The position numbers were made by a program, and so were the translations under genes. DNA of 64,000 nt from Lycocorax pyrrhopterus obiensis (lineage: Eukaryota > Chordata > Aves > Passeriformes > Paradisaeidae): contig JACSVZ010000006.1 in the NCBI GenBank assembly GCA_014706295.1, forward strand, positions 25,416,629-25,480,628. The letters run 5' to 3'. A model generated the notes under the pieces. The model ran no database searches and was not told where the DNA came from. It was given only the letters and a program-made list of their open reading frames with translations. Below, one piece after another: positions 23,576 to 35,120 of the stretch. The stretch's first letter is position 1. The number at the start of each line of letters is the position of its first letter.

Positions 23576-24126
23576 CTATGTCAGGTATTCTTCCAGATAA
23601 TTTCTTGATGTGGCTTGAAAGTTATCATGGGCCAGGACACTAGGTGATCGATTCACTGCATGCCATTTTGACTGAGTTTGCTTGTTTTGGAAGGGGAGAA
23701 AACTTGAATACTGCAGGCTTTCCTTAGTGCTGGAGAAAAGTGCTAGTGGTAGAATTGAAGTGTTTGTAACTGGAAAGGCTTAAAGCATTTAACTTTGGTG
23801 CAATTTAAATATCTATATTGTGTGAAAAAAATCACTGTAGCAGTTAGATGCTGAACAACCCTAAATGCCTACAGCCCAGGCTTAGATAACTGCCTGATAT
23901 AACAGGAAATACTTTGCTTTTTACAATGGTTTCATATTGACTTGAGATCCTGACGAGAATAAAGAAGAGATGGACACATCTTCCTCATCACAAAAATTCA
24001 CTGCTTTTCCGTCTCAGAAAATTGCCATAACCACTGACAGTTCAACAGCTTGGAAGGAGAGCCACGTCCTGGAAGGTAACAAATATGGGTTTGAATGCCT
24101 TGCTTTAAGAAAGGAATTTAACATAC

Positions 24127-24314
24127 CTCTGATTTGGAGGTGATTGCAAAGAGAAGCAACATGGCTAGCTCCTTGCTCAGCCCACCACAAGCATCTGCAG
24201 CTGGGACTGAAATCTCAGATTCGTGCACCACTTTTTCACAGGTGCAAGAGGTAAAGACAATCTGTGAGGCACTGTTGGCTGGCCTAGGCATTGCCACACA
24301 CAAACTCTTCAGCC
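24127..24314 (-). other. Candidate minus-strand exon, unidentified
   Basis: On the minus strand, a pyrimidine-rich acceptor (CTTACTTTCCTAG|GG) and a good donor (TCAGAG|GTATGT, GT at 24126-24125) enclose 188 bases. They are fully open in one frame (62 codons, two bases of leading phase, phase 0 at the donor). The peptide includes SASQIVFTSCTCEKVVHESE and ends in a hydrophobic stretch ELAMLLLFAITSKSE. The CxC spacing followed by a hydrophobic segment vaguely recalls the extracellular Cys-rich loop of organic-anion transporters, but that resemblance is too weak for a call. A plus-strand frame is also open here (about 100 codons), so the strand itself is uncertain. Confidence 0.25.
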
Positions 24315-26829
24315 CTAGGAAAGTAAGATTTATAGATGGTGAATTTTCCTCTGTATTGCTTAGGAAAGGAAAGCAACTAGTTCAGGCTCATGAGTTCCCT
24401 TCCTGGAAACAATGCTACAACGCTCAAAATGATAAAGCCTAAATACTTTGTAAATGTGAGCCTAAATTTTCAGGGAGGATTGGGAATCCTGAGATATGGA
24501 ATTGCTTATGTTAGCCTATAAATTAGGCATGGAGAATGCTTGTGGCCCACGGGGTAAAAATCATGGAAAACATAATAGCAACCCATAGAAAGTCAGTGTA
24601 TCCTGTCAGGTTGTGCAAGCACAACCTGGCCATAGAACAGTTCTCACTGTGTCTGCCATCAGCATTGAAACACATGACAACAAATGCATTTAGGTTTAAA
24701 ATGTGGGTGTCAGGACAATTTGATCTAAGCAGTGGACTTACATGTACTCTTAAATAAAATTGTTATATCCTTAAGCAGTTGAAGTCTTTAGACAGCTACA
24801 AGGCTAAAAAGCAGGGGAACTGGGAGTTACAAACATCAATGGCATTGAATACTGGGTTTCAGCAGCTAACGAGACTTTTAGGTATCAGTTTTGCCTCTGC
24901 TTCCGAGGACAGATTTTATTTCTGACTATGGATTTAACAATTAGGATCTGGTCACATATTATAAAGTACATAAAAAATTAACTTTGTCACTGTATTTGCA
25001 ATTGCTGCAATGACACAAATGTCTATGCAGTTCTGATACATAGTTTTTAAATGCTTTCATCCCTCAGCTACAAAACTCTGGTACAATGGTTTTAGAAGAT
25101 ATTCTATCTATATGAAGTTATTGGGAAAGATATTTATGTCAGTAGGATTCTTTCCCCAATTTAAAGCAGTTATCAACAAAACGTATGATAAATATCTGAA
25201 TCATACAATTAAACATTTCTTAAGCGTAATAGTTATATTTGGCTGAAACATGTTTGTCTATACATAAGACGTTTTGTATCAAAGAATAAATATCATATAG
25301 ATCATAGTTGAAAAAGTGATACGAATTTTAGTACAGAAATTCAATTCTTCATATTTCCCTTTTCCAGCTTAGTGAAATCATGACCCTATGACATGAACGA
25401 TGCATGCAAAATTATTATCATTGACCATGGAGTTGTTATGTGGATTGAGAAAACAAAAGTTAACATGAAGACCCTCTGACTGAATAGTTTTCTAAACCAA
25501 ATCACAATGTCTTTAACCACATTTTTCACATACATTTTCTTTTTGAAATTTTCAATTGAATCAGTCATGTTCTGTTATGCTGACTCCTAACGTGATGGAG
25601 GAACAAAATGACACAAGACATTTGCAATAGATCAGTCAGAAAATCAAAGACAAGAAAAGCATCAATAGCAAAATAATTCATAATGAGTCTTTTGTATAGC
25701 CTGTAGATTGGGGAAAATGAATTTCTGTTCTTTATAAATCTACATTTTCAGGTGTATCTTACAGACCGATATCCAAAACAGGAAGATATTTTATAACATA
25801 CTTTGTACAGGAGACATCTCTTTACTAACTTTGGATGTTTTCATATGTAACAAAAGTGCATTTTAAGTCTGGTTTAAGAAAGCCCATATGTGCAAGCTAT
25901 ATTCTATGTGACATAAGGCAGTTTTGAGGTATGTTTTTCTATGCATTTAGCTCAATTTGAGGATGTGTTCTGATTAGAACTGAGTATTACAGATATGGAC
26001 TTCTATATGTTCTTCAAACATTTAAAATTAATTTTTACTAGGTGAAAATAGGAACGTGAAAACTAAAAAATACTTTTTCTTAGAAATTTTATGAATTAAA
26101 TTAATTTAACTTGAAAATTAAGATAGAAAAATCAAGAAAGTTTTGGCCCCTGTAGGAAGAACAGATGAGATGGTGGATTGTAAAGTTAATAAAGGAAAAA
26201 CACAACTTTGATGAAATGCCTCTTCTTTGACTGTGTAAAAATTTCTTTTATAAATGAAAAAGTTCAGGTTTTTTTGTATTTTTTTAATTATAAAATTTTA
26301 CTGAATGGTATGTTCTTATTAATTACTCTATCATAATTATTAACGACAACTAATTTTTTACAGATACCAAAAATAATTTCAAAAATAATTATGCTAATGG
26401 TTTTGTTTTTTCCTTTTAGGTGCTCTGTGTAGGACACAAATACATAGTATATCTTATTCAGACTATACTCTTCAGAAGTATCTAAGCACTTAAAGATATC
26501 GAACAGTCCAGGACTTACTCTAAAGCTCCCCGGCAGAGTAAAATCACCTGTCTGACCAGTGTATGCCTTTCCTATGCAAACAACAACCTACTTCTCTTCC
26601 AGAGTTCCTTAGCACTCTTTCCTTTTTGCATCCTCTGTACTTAGTTGAACATCAACCAAACCACAGTGGTGCTGGGTGGTAATCATCTTATTTTTCCATG
26701 GTGGCTTCCTGATTGTCTAAGAAGTGGAATAACTATCTATTGTAGCTTAGGTCAAGGCACACAAACAGTTTATCTGGGAGATTATGGTTGTTTCAGGTGA
26801 CTTCGCTTCCTATCCCACTGCTTCTCTGT
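24315..26829. other. Unique AT-rich DNA, no gene seen
   Basis: No repeat family recognised. A well-formed splice acceptor ends at 26419: pyrimidine tract TTTTGTTTTTTCCTTTTAG with a TGCTAAT branch-like word upstream. The following frames close after 21-23 codons and no donor was recognised. The rest is AT-rich with short random open frames. Confidence 0.5.
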
Positions 26830-27300
26830 ATCACGCATGACAGTGTTGGTTCCTCGCACCTTTTAAAACGTCTCTAAGTTGTCATCCCGAGTGCTTTTCC
26901 CACACCTTTTCTTCCCCATCGGGTTTCTCAATTAGAGAGATGGGACTAAAGCAACTTAAACAATTTATTGCTAAAATAACAAACAAGGCATCAGTCTCCA
27001 GTCGGCATGAGATTTTAACAACACATTGTAAAAATGGCGAATGTCGCACAACTCAGCGTTACACGACAATGTATAACTTTTTAATTTATTAGACAGTTGA
27101 AACCAAACTTTGCTTTGACCTGTTGACCTATCTTTGTAGACCCTGCTGCCTGCAATGCAGGTGTCTCTTAACCAAGGACCTGTCATGTCACATACCTCCA
27201 TGTACATACCCCCATGTACTTCTCTTATAACATTTAAATTCTTAACTTAAACTATAAAGGTACATTATTATACTTAAAACATTTCACCATAAACACTTAA
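26830..27300 (-). mobile_element. Probable solo LTR of an endogenous retrovirus
   Basis: Read on the minus strand from about 27295, the order fits a retroviral LTR. It starts TGTTTATGGTGAAATG, followed by a TATA box (TTATAAGAGA, complement of 27221-27230). A CpG-containing stretch unusual for this window comes next (GTCGTGTAACGCTGAG, TGTGCGACATTCGCC), then AATAAA signals at the complements of 27085-27090 and 26964-26969. A U5-like tail continues to about 26844, where it could end in ACCAACA. Flanking bases do not give a clean target-site duplication, so the ends are uncertain. No gag, pol or env sequence adjoins it. The overall look is that of an avian ERVL-type LTR, but the family is not proven. 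Confidence 0.5.
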
Positions 27301-28584
27301 AATGTGGTTCTTCTTATTACTATGAAAACACAGGTCTGTAATGCTTCTGCTTAAGAACTATAAATCTCTGCCAATTAAGCCAGACTGAGTTTCTTCTAGG
27401 GCTGTAAATCAAATCCACCACTCACTGCAGGAGTTTTTACTTCTCTGTATCCTACATAATGGGCAAGAAAACAGTCATGCAGACAGTCTGGCACAAGCAG
27501 CTGTAATGGCAGTGGGATTCCAGAAGGCTTGTGTGTCTGTCCATATTACAATAGACTACTTAAATTGTTAAAAGTTGTCTTTTGTTCTCATTTTGTCATG
27601 GAACAAAAGCAGCATGTAATCTCCCTATTCCATGCCACAGTCAGTATGCAAAATTCACAGTCCCTCTTGTTGCTTCCCTGAACCACAGGTCCACAGGTAC
27701 ACAGGTACCTAGGCTACCTAATGGTGTTTCCTGGAATAAGAGAATTATGGATTCAATCTCTTTCTCCCCTCATACTGAGGAGTGTTTGGAATCCACTTCC
27801 CTGTCTTTTTGTGTTTGTTGCTCAACAATTGACCTCCTAGACAGAATGTGGGTATTTCCAGAGAGAACTAGGTGAATTGGAACTTAATGTAATAGGGCCA
27901 TACATTTCCTGTTAATTCTATGTACTTTCAGTGGTATAGAGATTCATCATCTTTATCTTCTACAGTTAAGGAAACAAGAGACAAATACCTCCAGACAGTG
28001 ATCCATCTCATTTTATGATCCTGTCTCATCCTCCAGAAATACTTACTACACATGTGATACATTGTGTAATAGGTAGATAGAAACACGCAGAAATGAACAT
28101 TATATACCTAGATTTGGGCAACTGAAGTTAGTGGAAAAGAATTCACATTCTAAATAAAGCAGATGGAGGCACTCTGGAGACATCTCATACACCGACCACT
28201 TTAGTGGAGGAAGAAGCACCCAGTTAAATAGATTTGTTCCTCCTCCTACAAAACCTGAGAGAAAGAGAGCTTCAGCCATTATCCTAGATCACCTGGATTA
28301 CTCTTATTCCTTGTGTCATTTGTTATTCCACCCTCCTAGGCTGATATTTGATCCTTGGTTTGATGACACTGATAGTGTCATCTAAAACAGGTTCATGTAG
28401 CTTACTGTATTCATACCACTGAAAAATTTTATCACAGGCATGTAGGTCTGCATGCTCAGGCCTGGGAAGCCTGGCCATCCTCTTCCTTGATGGAGGAGCA
28501 ATTCTGCTGAAGGCAGCAAGGGAAAATGAGCATAGCTGTCATTACTGGGGAATGGGGCCTTATATGTTTGTTCTGAAACGTTTT
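27301..28584. other. Unique DNA, no gene seen
   Basis: No repeat family or RNA gene recognised. A 97-codon plus-strand frame at 27582-27875 has no start context, domain or neighbour that supports it. Confidence 0.55.
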
Positions 28585-29345
28585 GCTGGGACTTGTCCAG
28601 TTAACCAGGACTGCTGGCTGAAAGTGGATTGGCAAACTCTTTCGTCAGCTCCCTCATTACTCTTGTGTGCATCCCAGCCGGGGCCACAGACTTGTGGGCA
28701 TCTAATTGGCATAAAAGGTCGTTAACCACTTCGTCCTGGGTTATGGGGGCTTCACTCAGCTCCCCATCCCAACTTCCAGCTCTGGGAACTGGGTATCCTG
28801 AGGACAGCTGGTTTTGGCATTAAAGGCTGAGGCAAAGAAGGCACCTCAGCCTTTTCTTCATCCCTGACACCAAGTTACACTCTGCATCCAGCAAAGGGTG
28901 GACACTCTCCTTAGCCCTGCTTTTGCTGTCAATGTATCCATAGAAACTTTTCTTATTTTCTTTGAATGCAGTGGCCAAATTAAGTTCCAGTGTGGCTTTG
29001 GTCCTTCTAATTTTCTCCCTACATAACCTCACAAAATACCTGCAGTCCTTCTGAGCTGCCTTCACTCCTTCCAAGGTGATACACTCTTTTTTTCCTTTAG
29101 TTCCAGCCTAAGTTCTCTGTTAAACCAGGCTGGTCTCTTTTCCCCCCAGCTTGTGTTACAGCACAAGGGGACATGCTTCTCCTGTATCGATAAGATGTCC
29201 TTCTTAAAGTACATCCAGCCTTCCTGGACTCATTTTTCCTTCAGGACTGACTTCCAAAGGACTCTGTCAATCAATATATTAAACAGGTGAAATTCTGCCC
29301 ACTGAAGACCAAGGTGGCAGCTCTGGTGGCAGCCCTCCTTACTTC
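28585..29345 (-). mobile_element. CR1 LINE internal ORF2 fragment
   Basis: A minus-strand piece of CR1 ORF2 from between the endonuclease and the RT core. Reading from 29345 downwards, it includes KRPAWFNREL, LCREKIRRTKATLELNLATA, HPLLDAECN and a KAEVLNAFF-type region. An acidic linker with EAPI follows, and it ends near QQSWLTG at about 28590. Frameshifts and stops are frequent. Unusually for CR1, the 3' end of the element is absent: after 28585 the sequence leaves the family before the catalytic RT core. The 3' part must therefore have been lost by deletion or rearrangement after insertion. Confidence 0.88.
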
Positions 29346-29383
29346 AGTGAGACTGGGAAAAGACGGGGGAAGGAAAAGGTATT

Positions 29384-29430
29384 GATTTTTTCGTTGTTGT
29401 TTTGTTGGTTTTTGGGGTTTTTTTTTGTGG
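29384..29430. repeat. T/G-rich low-complexity run
   Basis: A run made almost only of T and G (GTTGTTGTTTTGTTGG-type), probably slippage-derived. It directly follows the upstream end of the CR1 fragment at 28585-29345. Confidence 0.7.
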
Positions 29431-31239
29431 TTTCTCACCAGCCAAATCTATTTTAACTGGTAATAAATTGAAATAATTTTGACTCTCTTTCCTCTTCTCG
29501 ACCCAAGAAATCATTATGGATTCTACCCGATCCTTAATGAGTAAATAGCTGGATGGGAGTTTGTCCCCGTAGCCAAGGTCAACCCACCAGTGCAATAAAG
29601 ACATTCTTTCACATTGCCTACGTGTCAAGTAGCTTTGAAAGTCATTGAAGATACTACAACTTTCTTTCTAGACTTTGTCAAAGGAATTCTTCTGAAATGC
29701 TTTTCACATTAGTTTAAACCATTGTCACTATGAATTTCCAAGAGGATGCAATAGGTATGAGGGTGAGCGGAAAAAAGACAATCTATAAAAAGTCTGCTAA
29801 AAAAAGCTTAAGACAAACCAAGTTATCTGCACTGTCGTGTTCTTGAAATAAAATTCCATCAGTCTAAGTTAATGGTTCTTAATAAATGTGGTTAATAGCT
29901 AAAAATGGAGTTGAGTGTTCATTTCTTCAACATTATAAGCAGTCATTGCACACAGTAATAAAAATAGAAAGAATGACTTCAGGTTTTTTTCCCCTTTGAA
30001 TTGAGTTGTCACCTATTAACGTTTAAAGCATAGTTCATTAACACGTTGTCATTGATGTGTGACTCCATTATCAAAGTTCTTCAAAGATGTAAATTTTCCG
30101 TTGTAAGCCACCCATCTTTCTAAAACCTAGGAAAGGAGCTTTGAATCCACCAAGTGCTCAACTTTATAATGCTGTCATATTAGTTGTATTTTTTTTTTAT
30201 TTATATCTCTACTATTTAACTCTCAGGTTCCCAAAGGTGTGTATAGCTGCCCCTAGGCTATAAATACTTGAATTAAAAAAAGAGCAACAGCCAGGGGTCA
30301 AATTATGTAAACTTAGCATTTTCTTGTCTGAGGTGCCTCTTGTAATTCACATCACATTTCAACTGTTGAAGTGGAAAGAGCACAGCAAGAAAGAGGGCAA
30401 TATAACTCAGAAAATATAAAGGGATAACACTGAATACATCTGACAATCATTACAGCAACTAGCAATTTCCATGCATTGCCATCCTCTATAAACAAGCAAC
30501 TCAAATGGCAAGAGCTGTAAGGCATAAGATATTTTCCCTCTTGCTGAACTGGGATAATCATGCCATTAGCTGTGGCTGCATCACAAACAGAAGTACATCA
30601 GAAAGAGCAGCACAGCAACTTTAAATAAGGTAACTCTGGTAGCTGCAGTAGACAGCAGCCGTGTGTGAGCTAATTTTCTCTCTTGAGAAGTCAAAGAACT
30701 AACTTGTATTACCATAACCTGATGATTTCTTCTGTTTGTATGATCTTGAGCCTTTGGATGATGCCACATAGAGTTGTGAGATGAACAAGTGCCCTGCTGG
30801 AAGTTCTGAAAAGCAAGATGTTCCTTTAAAACACCTGTGAAATGCATGGCACTTCAGGAAACATTTACTCGGTAAATTGTTTAATACTTACAGTGATGTT
30901 TCTAGCTGTATTTGGTCCATATGAGTGCAAACAAGGTGGGAGCTGAATTATCTCCTAACTTTAAAAAAGTTAAAGAATGCTTTGCTTGTGAATGCAAGCA
31001 GTGATTGTTTATAATTAGTATAAATTTTCATTGGATGAACCTTTTAATTAAATGAATTGCACGTTAGATTATTAGTCATACTCTAGCTTCTAGTTGCACA
31101 GATTTATGCTACATTAAATTTTATGCTGTGCTCTCGTGTCAAAAAATTGCCATTATTAATTAAAGAACTGCATCGTATTTTCTTGTTCATAGCCCTGCTT
31201 ACAAGGACCAAGATTTAAAAGATTTTTGTTTTTATCAGC

Positions 31240-31258
31240 TAATCATCATTGATGATTA
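31240..31258. promoter_or_regulatory. 19-bp palindrome of homeodomain type
   Basis: TAATCATCA and its exact reverse complement TGATGATTA flank a single T. The arms contain TAAT and ATCA cores of the kind bound by homeodomain and PBX-type proteins. The surrounding 250 bases also carry TTAATTAAATGAATT and ATTATTAATTAAAG. This could be a conserved enhancer core, but the call rests on motif content alone. Confidence 0.25.
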
Positions 31259-34200
31259 AGATACACGTAAGACCTTCTACAGTTACACAGAATAGAAATC
31301 TCATGTTGGGGCATAAAACGAATTGAAGAAAAGTCATCCCCATCACCTAGTTCTTGAGAGGAAAAAGAATGATCTCAGAGTTACATTTGCATTTTAAGTC
31401 TGGGGACACATCAAACCTCCCAGAGGAGCAGCGAGGCCCGATGTCCTGATAATGAAGACACCATTGCTCCCACAGGTCTGATATTAAGACAAGCAGGAAC
31501 TGGCCAGGAACCAAGTATGTTCCATTCCAGCATGTTCCATTTTATCAGTATTTATGTATTATACATTATATTGTACTATGTCCACTAGCTATTAGCTATT
31601 ATATTACAGAAATGAATCCATGTAAAACCAGAAAATAATAATCAAAAGGCCCTAAAATGTTGCTGAATATTTTCTCTTAAAGAGTTTTTGGTTTTCTAAC
31701 TCATATAACATTTTGCATTCCTGAAAATCAGCGGCATCATATGGAAATTATAAAACGTGAAGATCCAACGACTTTCTAATGCCATTCACCTCTTTAAGGA
31801 ATATAAGCTGTAACTAGGATGAGACACACAGAGTTAGGGAGTGTTTTGTGCAAAAGTATTTCATCCAACCCACTATTTAATTAAAATGAAAGTCTTGGGA
31901 TAGAAATTTCTAGGTTTGAAGAAAAGTGAGATGAGGAAGTTCTTTTGAGTTCAAAACAGAAATTCTATGCAAGGTGACAAAACAATTTTTTTAAAATAAG
32001 AAAAATAAAGCTTATTTAAAAATAATGAGAAGAATTAAATTTTCAGCTAGGCTATGGGGGATCGGATGGGATGGAAGGCTGGGTCTCCCATAACAGATTT
32101 TCCCATGTGAGCATAAAGGGGATATAATAAAATGAAAATGATATTATAAAACATTAAAAATATTAGTATAATTAATCTAAATATTTCACAATTCTTACGT
32201 GAAATATAAAGCTACCTATCAAGTAAATCTAGTTTTTCCTTGAGATAAAAAGAATTAGCTCCCCTGTATTTTATTGTAAAGGCTAAAGGAAAAGGAATTT
32301 TAATTGTTGACAACAGGAAATCTCTGTGAAGATCAAGAGGATGCAAAAGAAAGAAGAGGACTCTTATTCCAATATCCAAAGGTAAAAAGAAAAAAGATAA
32401 ACACATATTATATGTGGTTATTAATTGTACGCATTAAAATATCATCCTGCTGTTCTCTTTACTGACATCTTCATATTTGGCTTTTGAATTTAAGCTGATA
32501 CTCACAGTGGCTTTCCCTGCTTCAGTGTACAAGCAGGCATTTGCTCCTGCGTTCACATGAATATACAGAATAATCAACTTTGTCTAAAATGGTCATCAGA
32601 AGCACAGTGTAATACAAGATTCTAAGTCTGAGAGCATGCAAAATAGAAATTAGACGGTTCTGCTTTGTGTCCCTTGAATGAGCCAACCCCTTAAAAATAT
32701 TTCTAGTTCAAAGCAAACAGAAAAACCAAAGAATTCTGAAATCCTACACATTCCTATATCCCAGGAAATTTTTAAATTTTTTAATATGTTTCTGGATATG
32801 AATCAACTTAAGATTCACAGTGAAGACAATTACTTATACCTGAATAGGCTCCAAAGTCAAGTCATTAAGGTGCTAACCTAGTTCTCTTCTCTTTATGTAA
32901 GCCAATATCTGAGGTGAGGCACCCATGTTCAGTTAAGTGAAAGGAATTTGTGGGAACTATAGGTAAGACTGTGGGATGCTAGATACCCTGGAGGATTTGG
33001 ATTGAGCTAGGAGACAGAGTTAAGAAAAGCTTTACTGTGCTGTCTGCTTCACTTTGGGGCCGTGAACTGCAAGTGAAATTCGTCTTGGCTAGACAGGAGT
33101 CCTCTGCCTTGCCTGACTGCTAAGTTGTCGTTTCTTACAATGTCATCACACACATTGCCTGAGCTGTGGCTGTTAATGATAAACAAAACTGGGCTGCTGA
33201 ATGGTTTAAAAATGTGCTTCTGCTTCTTGTTAGGAAATACATGGTATATTTGCTAGCAGAGCATAACATTTTTGAGAAACATATGTTTGCTTGCATGAGA
33301 ATAAACCACAGGCAGCCGGTATCACACAGACTGAGATTCTCTGAAAGAGATTCAAGGCAGGAATAATTTGCTGGTGACGTCTTTAACAACCTAAACCATA
33401 ACTAAATTACAAATGAAAAGTGAGCTAAAAGTAAGTTCCTAGCCACCATGAATTCTGATAAGTGGGACTAGTAAGAACAACTGCTTGAAAAGCCACCAGT
33501 GAAATCCAGCAATAGCATACATATATACAAATATGAGATCACCATCTCTGACAAAAGTATCTTCAAGAACTGAGAGTTCATAGTTAAATATGGAGTGGGC
33601 TCATAAACCTCCACACTGAGTCCTCTAACACTTTGCTTAAGTACTTGTCTCTTGGAATCAAATATTGAGGTTCTGAGCATTAGCTAAGCTTTTCAGAGGG
33701 CAGAGATATTGAGGAGCATAATACAGGGGACTGGCAATTGAGTAGAAAACCATTATGGAGAGAAGTGGACCCCAAAACAAATTTTTCCTAGACCTGCTCC
33801 AAGAGACAGTATTTCCCATCTCCAACATCTGTATTACTGTTCTGTGTTGGGATCACACCTGTTTCACACGATCTGAATGAAGTACTTGGATCCATTTCTG
33901 AGTTGCAGTAATGGAAATTCCCCATAATGCCATTCCAATAATAGTCCCACAGCCAAACGCTTGCTGTTCACTCTTACATCTGTTAGTGAGTTTAGGCAAA
34001 GCACGGCTACTTGAAAACACATCCTTCATGTGTGGCTGAAACTCCAAGAAAATGAACCTACGTGAAATTAAAAAAAAATTAATTTGGAAGTAAATTTTTT
34101 GCAATCACAGCGTATATGCATTAAAGCCTTCAAATTCCCTGCTTATCTGGTGTTTACTTTATATTCTTTTCTATATGTGAATGTCAATGTTTCTACTTGA

Positions 34201-34847
34201 ATTTACTTGTCTTACTTTAAGGAATGAGCAGCATGGGTTTCAGGGGGGCTAATCAAGCAAGTCTGTTCTGATTAAAACCAAAAATCATTATAATTTTTCT
34301 CATGCTATTGGCTAACCTGCAGTCTGGCATTTTGATTTAATTCTTTCCTTTTTTCCCCAAAATCTGCTGTTGCAGGGACTAAACTATTCAAGTTGCATAC
34401 AGACATGGTATTTTTTTATTTGAAGAAGAATATGGATATGAATTGTTTGCTTCAAATATTATTTAGATTTTTCCTGCTTGGAAGTTTTTACTTAATAGAT
34501 CCTTCAGATTTATCAACTGCATGCTATAGAGGGGAGCATTTGGAAATTGCAAATTTAGTGCAAAGAGCATGGTTTTCCATGCAATTGGAATGTAAATGTC
34601 ACTGTACTCTGTTAGTTGAAATCAATTCACTGCACAGATACTGAATGCATTTTGGTTGAATTTTGTGACTTAAAAATTCCTGAGCTAAACTGTTTCTGCA
34701 TATTTGGGACCTTTCAAGATGTGAAAGTAATTCTGAGGAACAGACGTAAGCCAGGCAGGTGGAGGCTACCCCTCGATTCTAGGTGATACAAACACATCCC
34801 TAAAACACAATTGTCCTGTGATTTAGAGTCTTACTTTGGGATGAGAA

Positions 34848-35120
34848 AAAATTAGATTCAGTTTTCAGTTTTGCCACAGACATCCTATATGACCTTGAAC
34901 ACTGCGCCAGAGGCACCTAGCCAACTGGAAACACAGGACTTTGAGATTTAGCTGGCATTCAAATTGTCTGAATCTGGGCTTTAGCCTCTCTGTGCCTCAG
35001 GTCCCTGTCTGTGAAAAGAAGATAAATTGACTTCCCTGCTTCACAGTAGTACTGGAAGACAAATTCATCTGAGACTGTGAGGTACCATTGTGAGGCTTGT
35101 GTAAGTATCTCTATAAAAAT
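34848..35120 (+). mobile_element. MIR-like CORE-SINE, ancient
   Basis: The order of MIR-type blocks is visible though diverged: TTAGATTCAGTTTTCAGTTTTGCCACAGAC, then TATGACCTTGAAC (family: TGTGACCTTGGGC). Next come TTTAGCCTCTCTGTGCCTCAGG and CTGTCTGTGAAAAGAAGATAA (family: CATCTGTAAAATGGGGATAA), then CACAGTAGTACTGGAAGAC...GACTGTGAGG. About 75 bases at 34901-34978 do not fit and look like an insertion between the GACCTTG and CCTCTCTG blocks. MIR and related amniote CORE-SINEs derive from tRNA and were amplified before the bird-mammal split or early in amniotes, so this would be the oldest dated sequence in the window. Confidence 0.65.

Larger units (their letters stand above)
29346..34847. other. 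Unique AT-rich DNA, no gene seen
   Basis: Contains a T/G-rich low-complexity run at 29384-29430 and an AT-rich stretch at 31010-31260 with several homeodomain-type words and a palindrome. A small direct repeat of (C/T)ATGTTCCATT lies at 31517-31541. Open frames are all under 95 codons and none resembles a known protein. Confidence 0.55.

Noticed and set aside
24134..24442. 102-codon plus-strand frame
   Set aside because: It overlaps the minus-strand candidate exon, and its upstream end has no ATG in good context; kept only as a reason for strand uncertainty.
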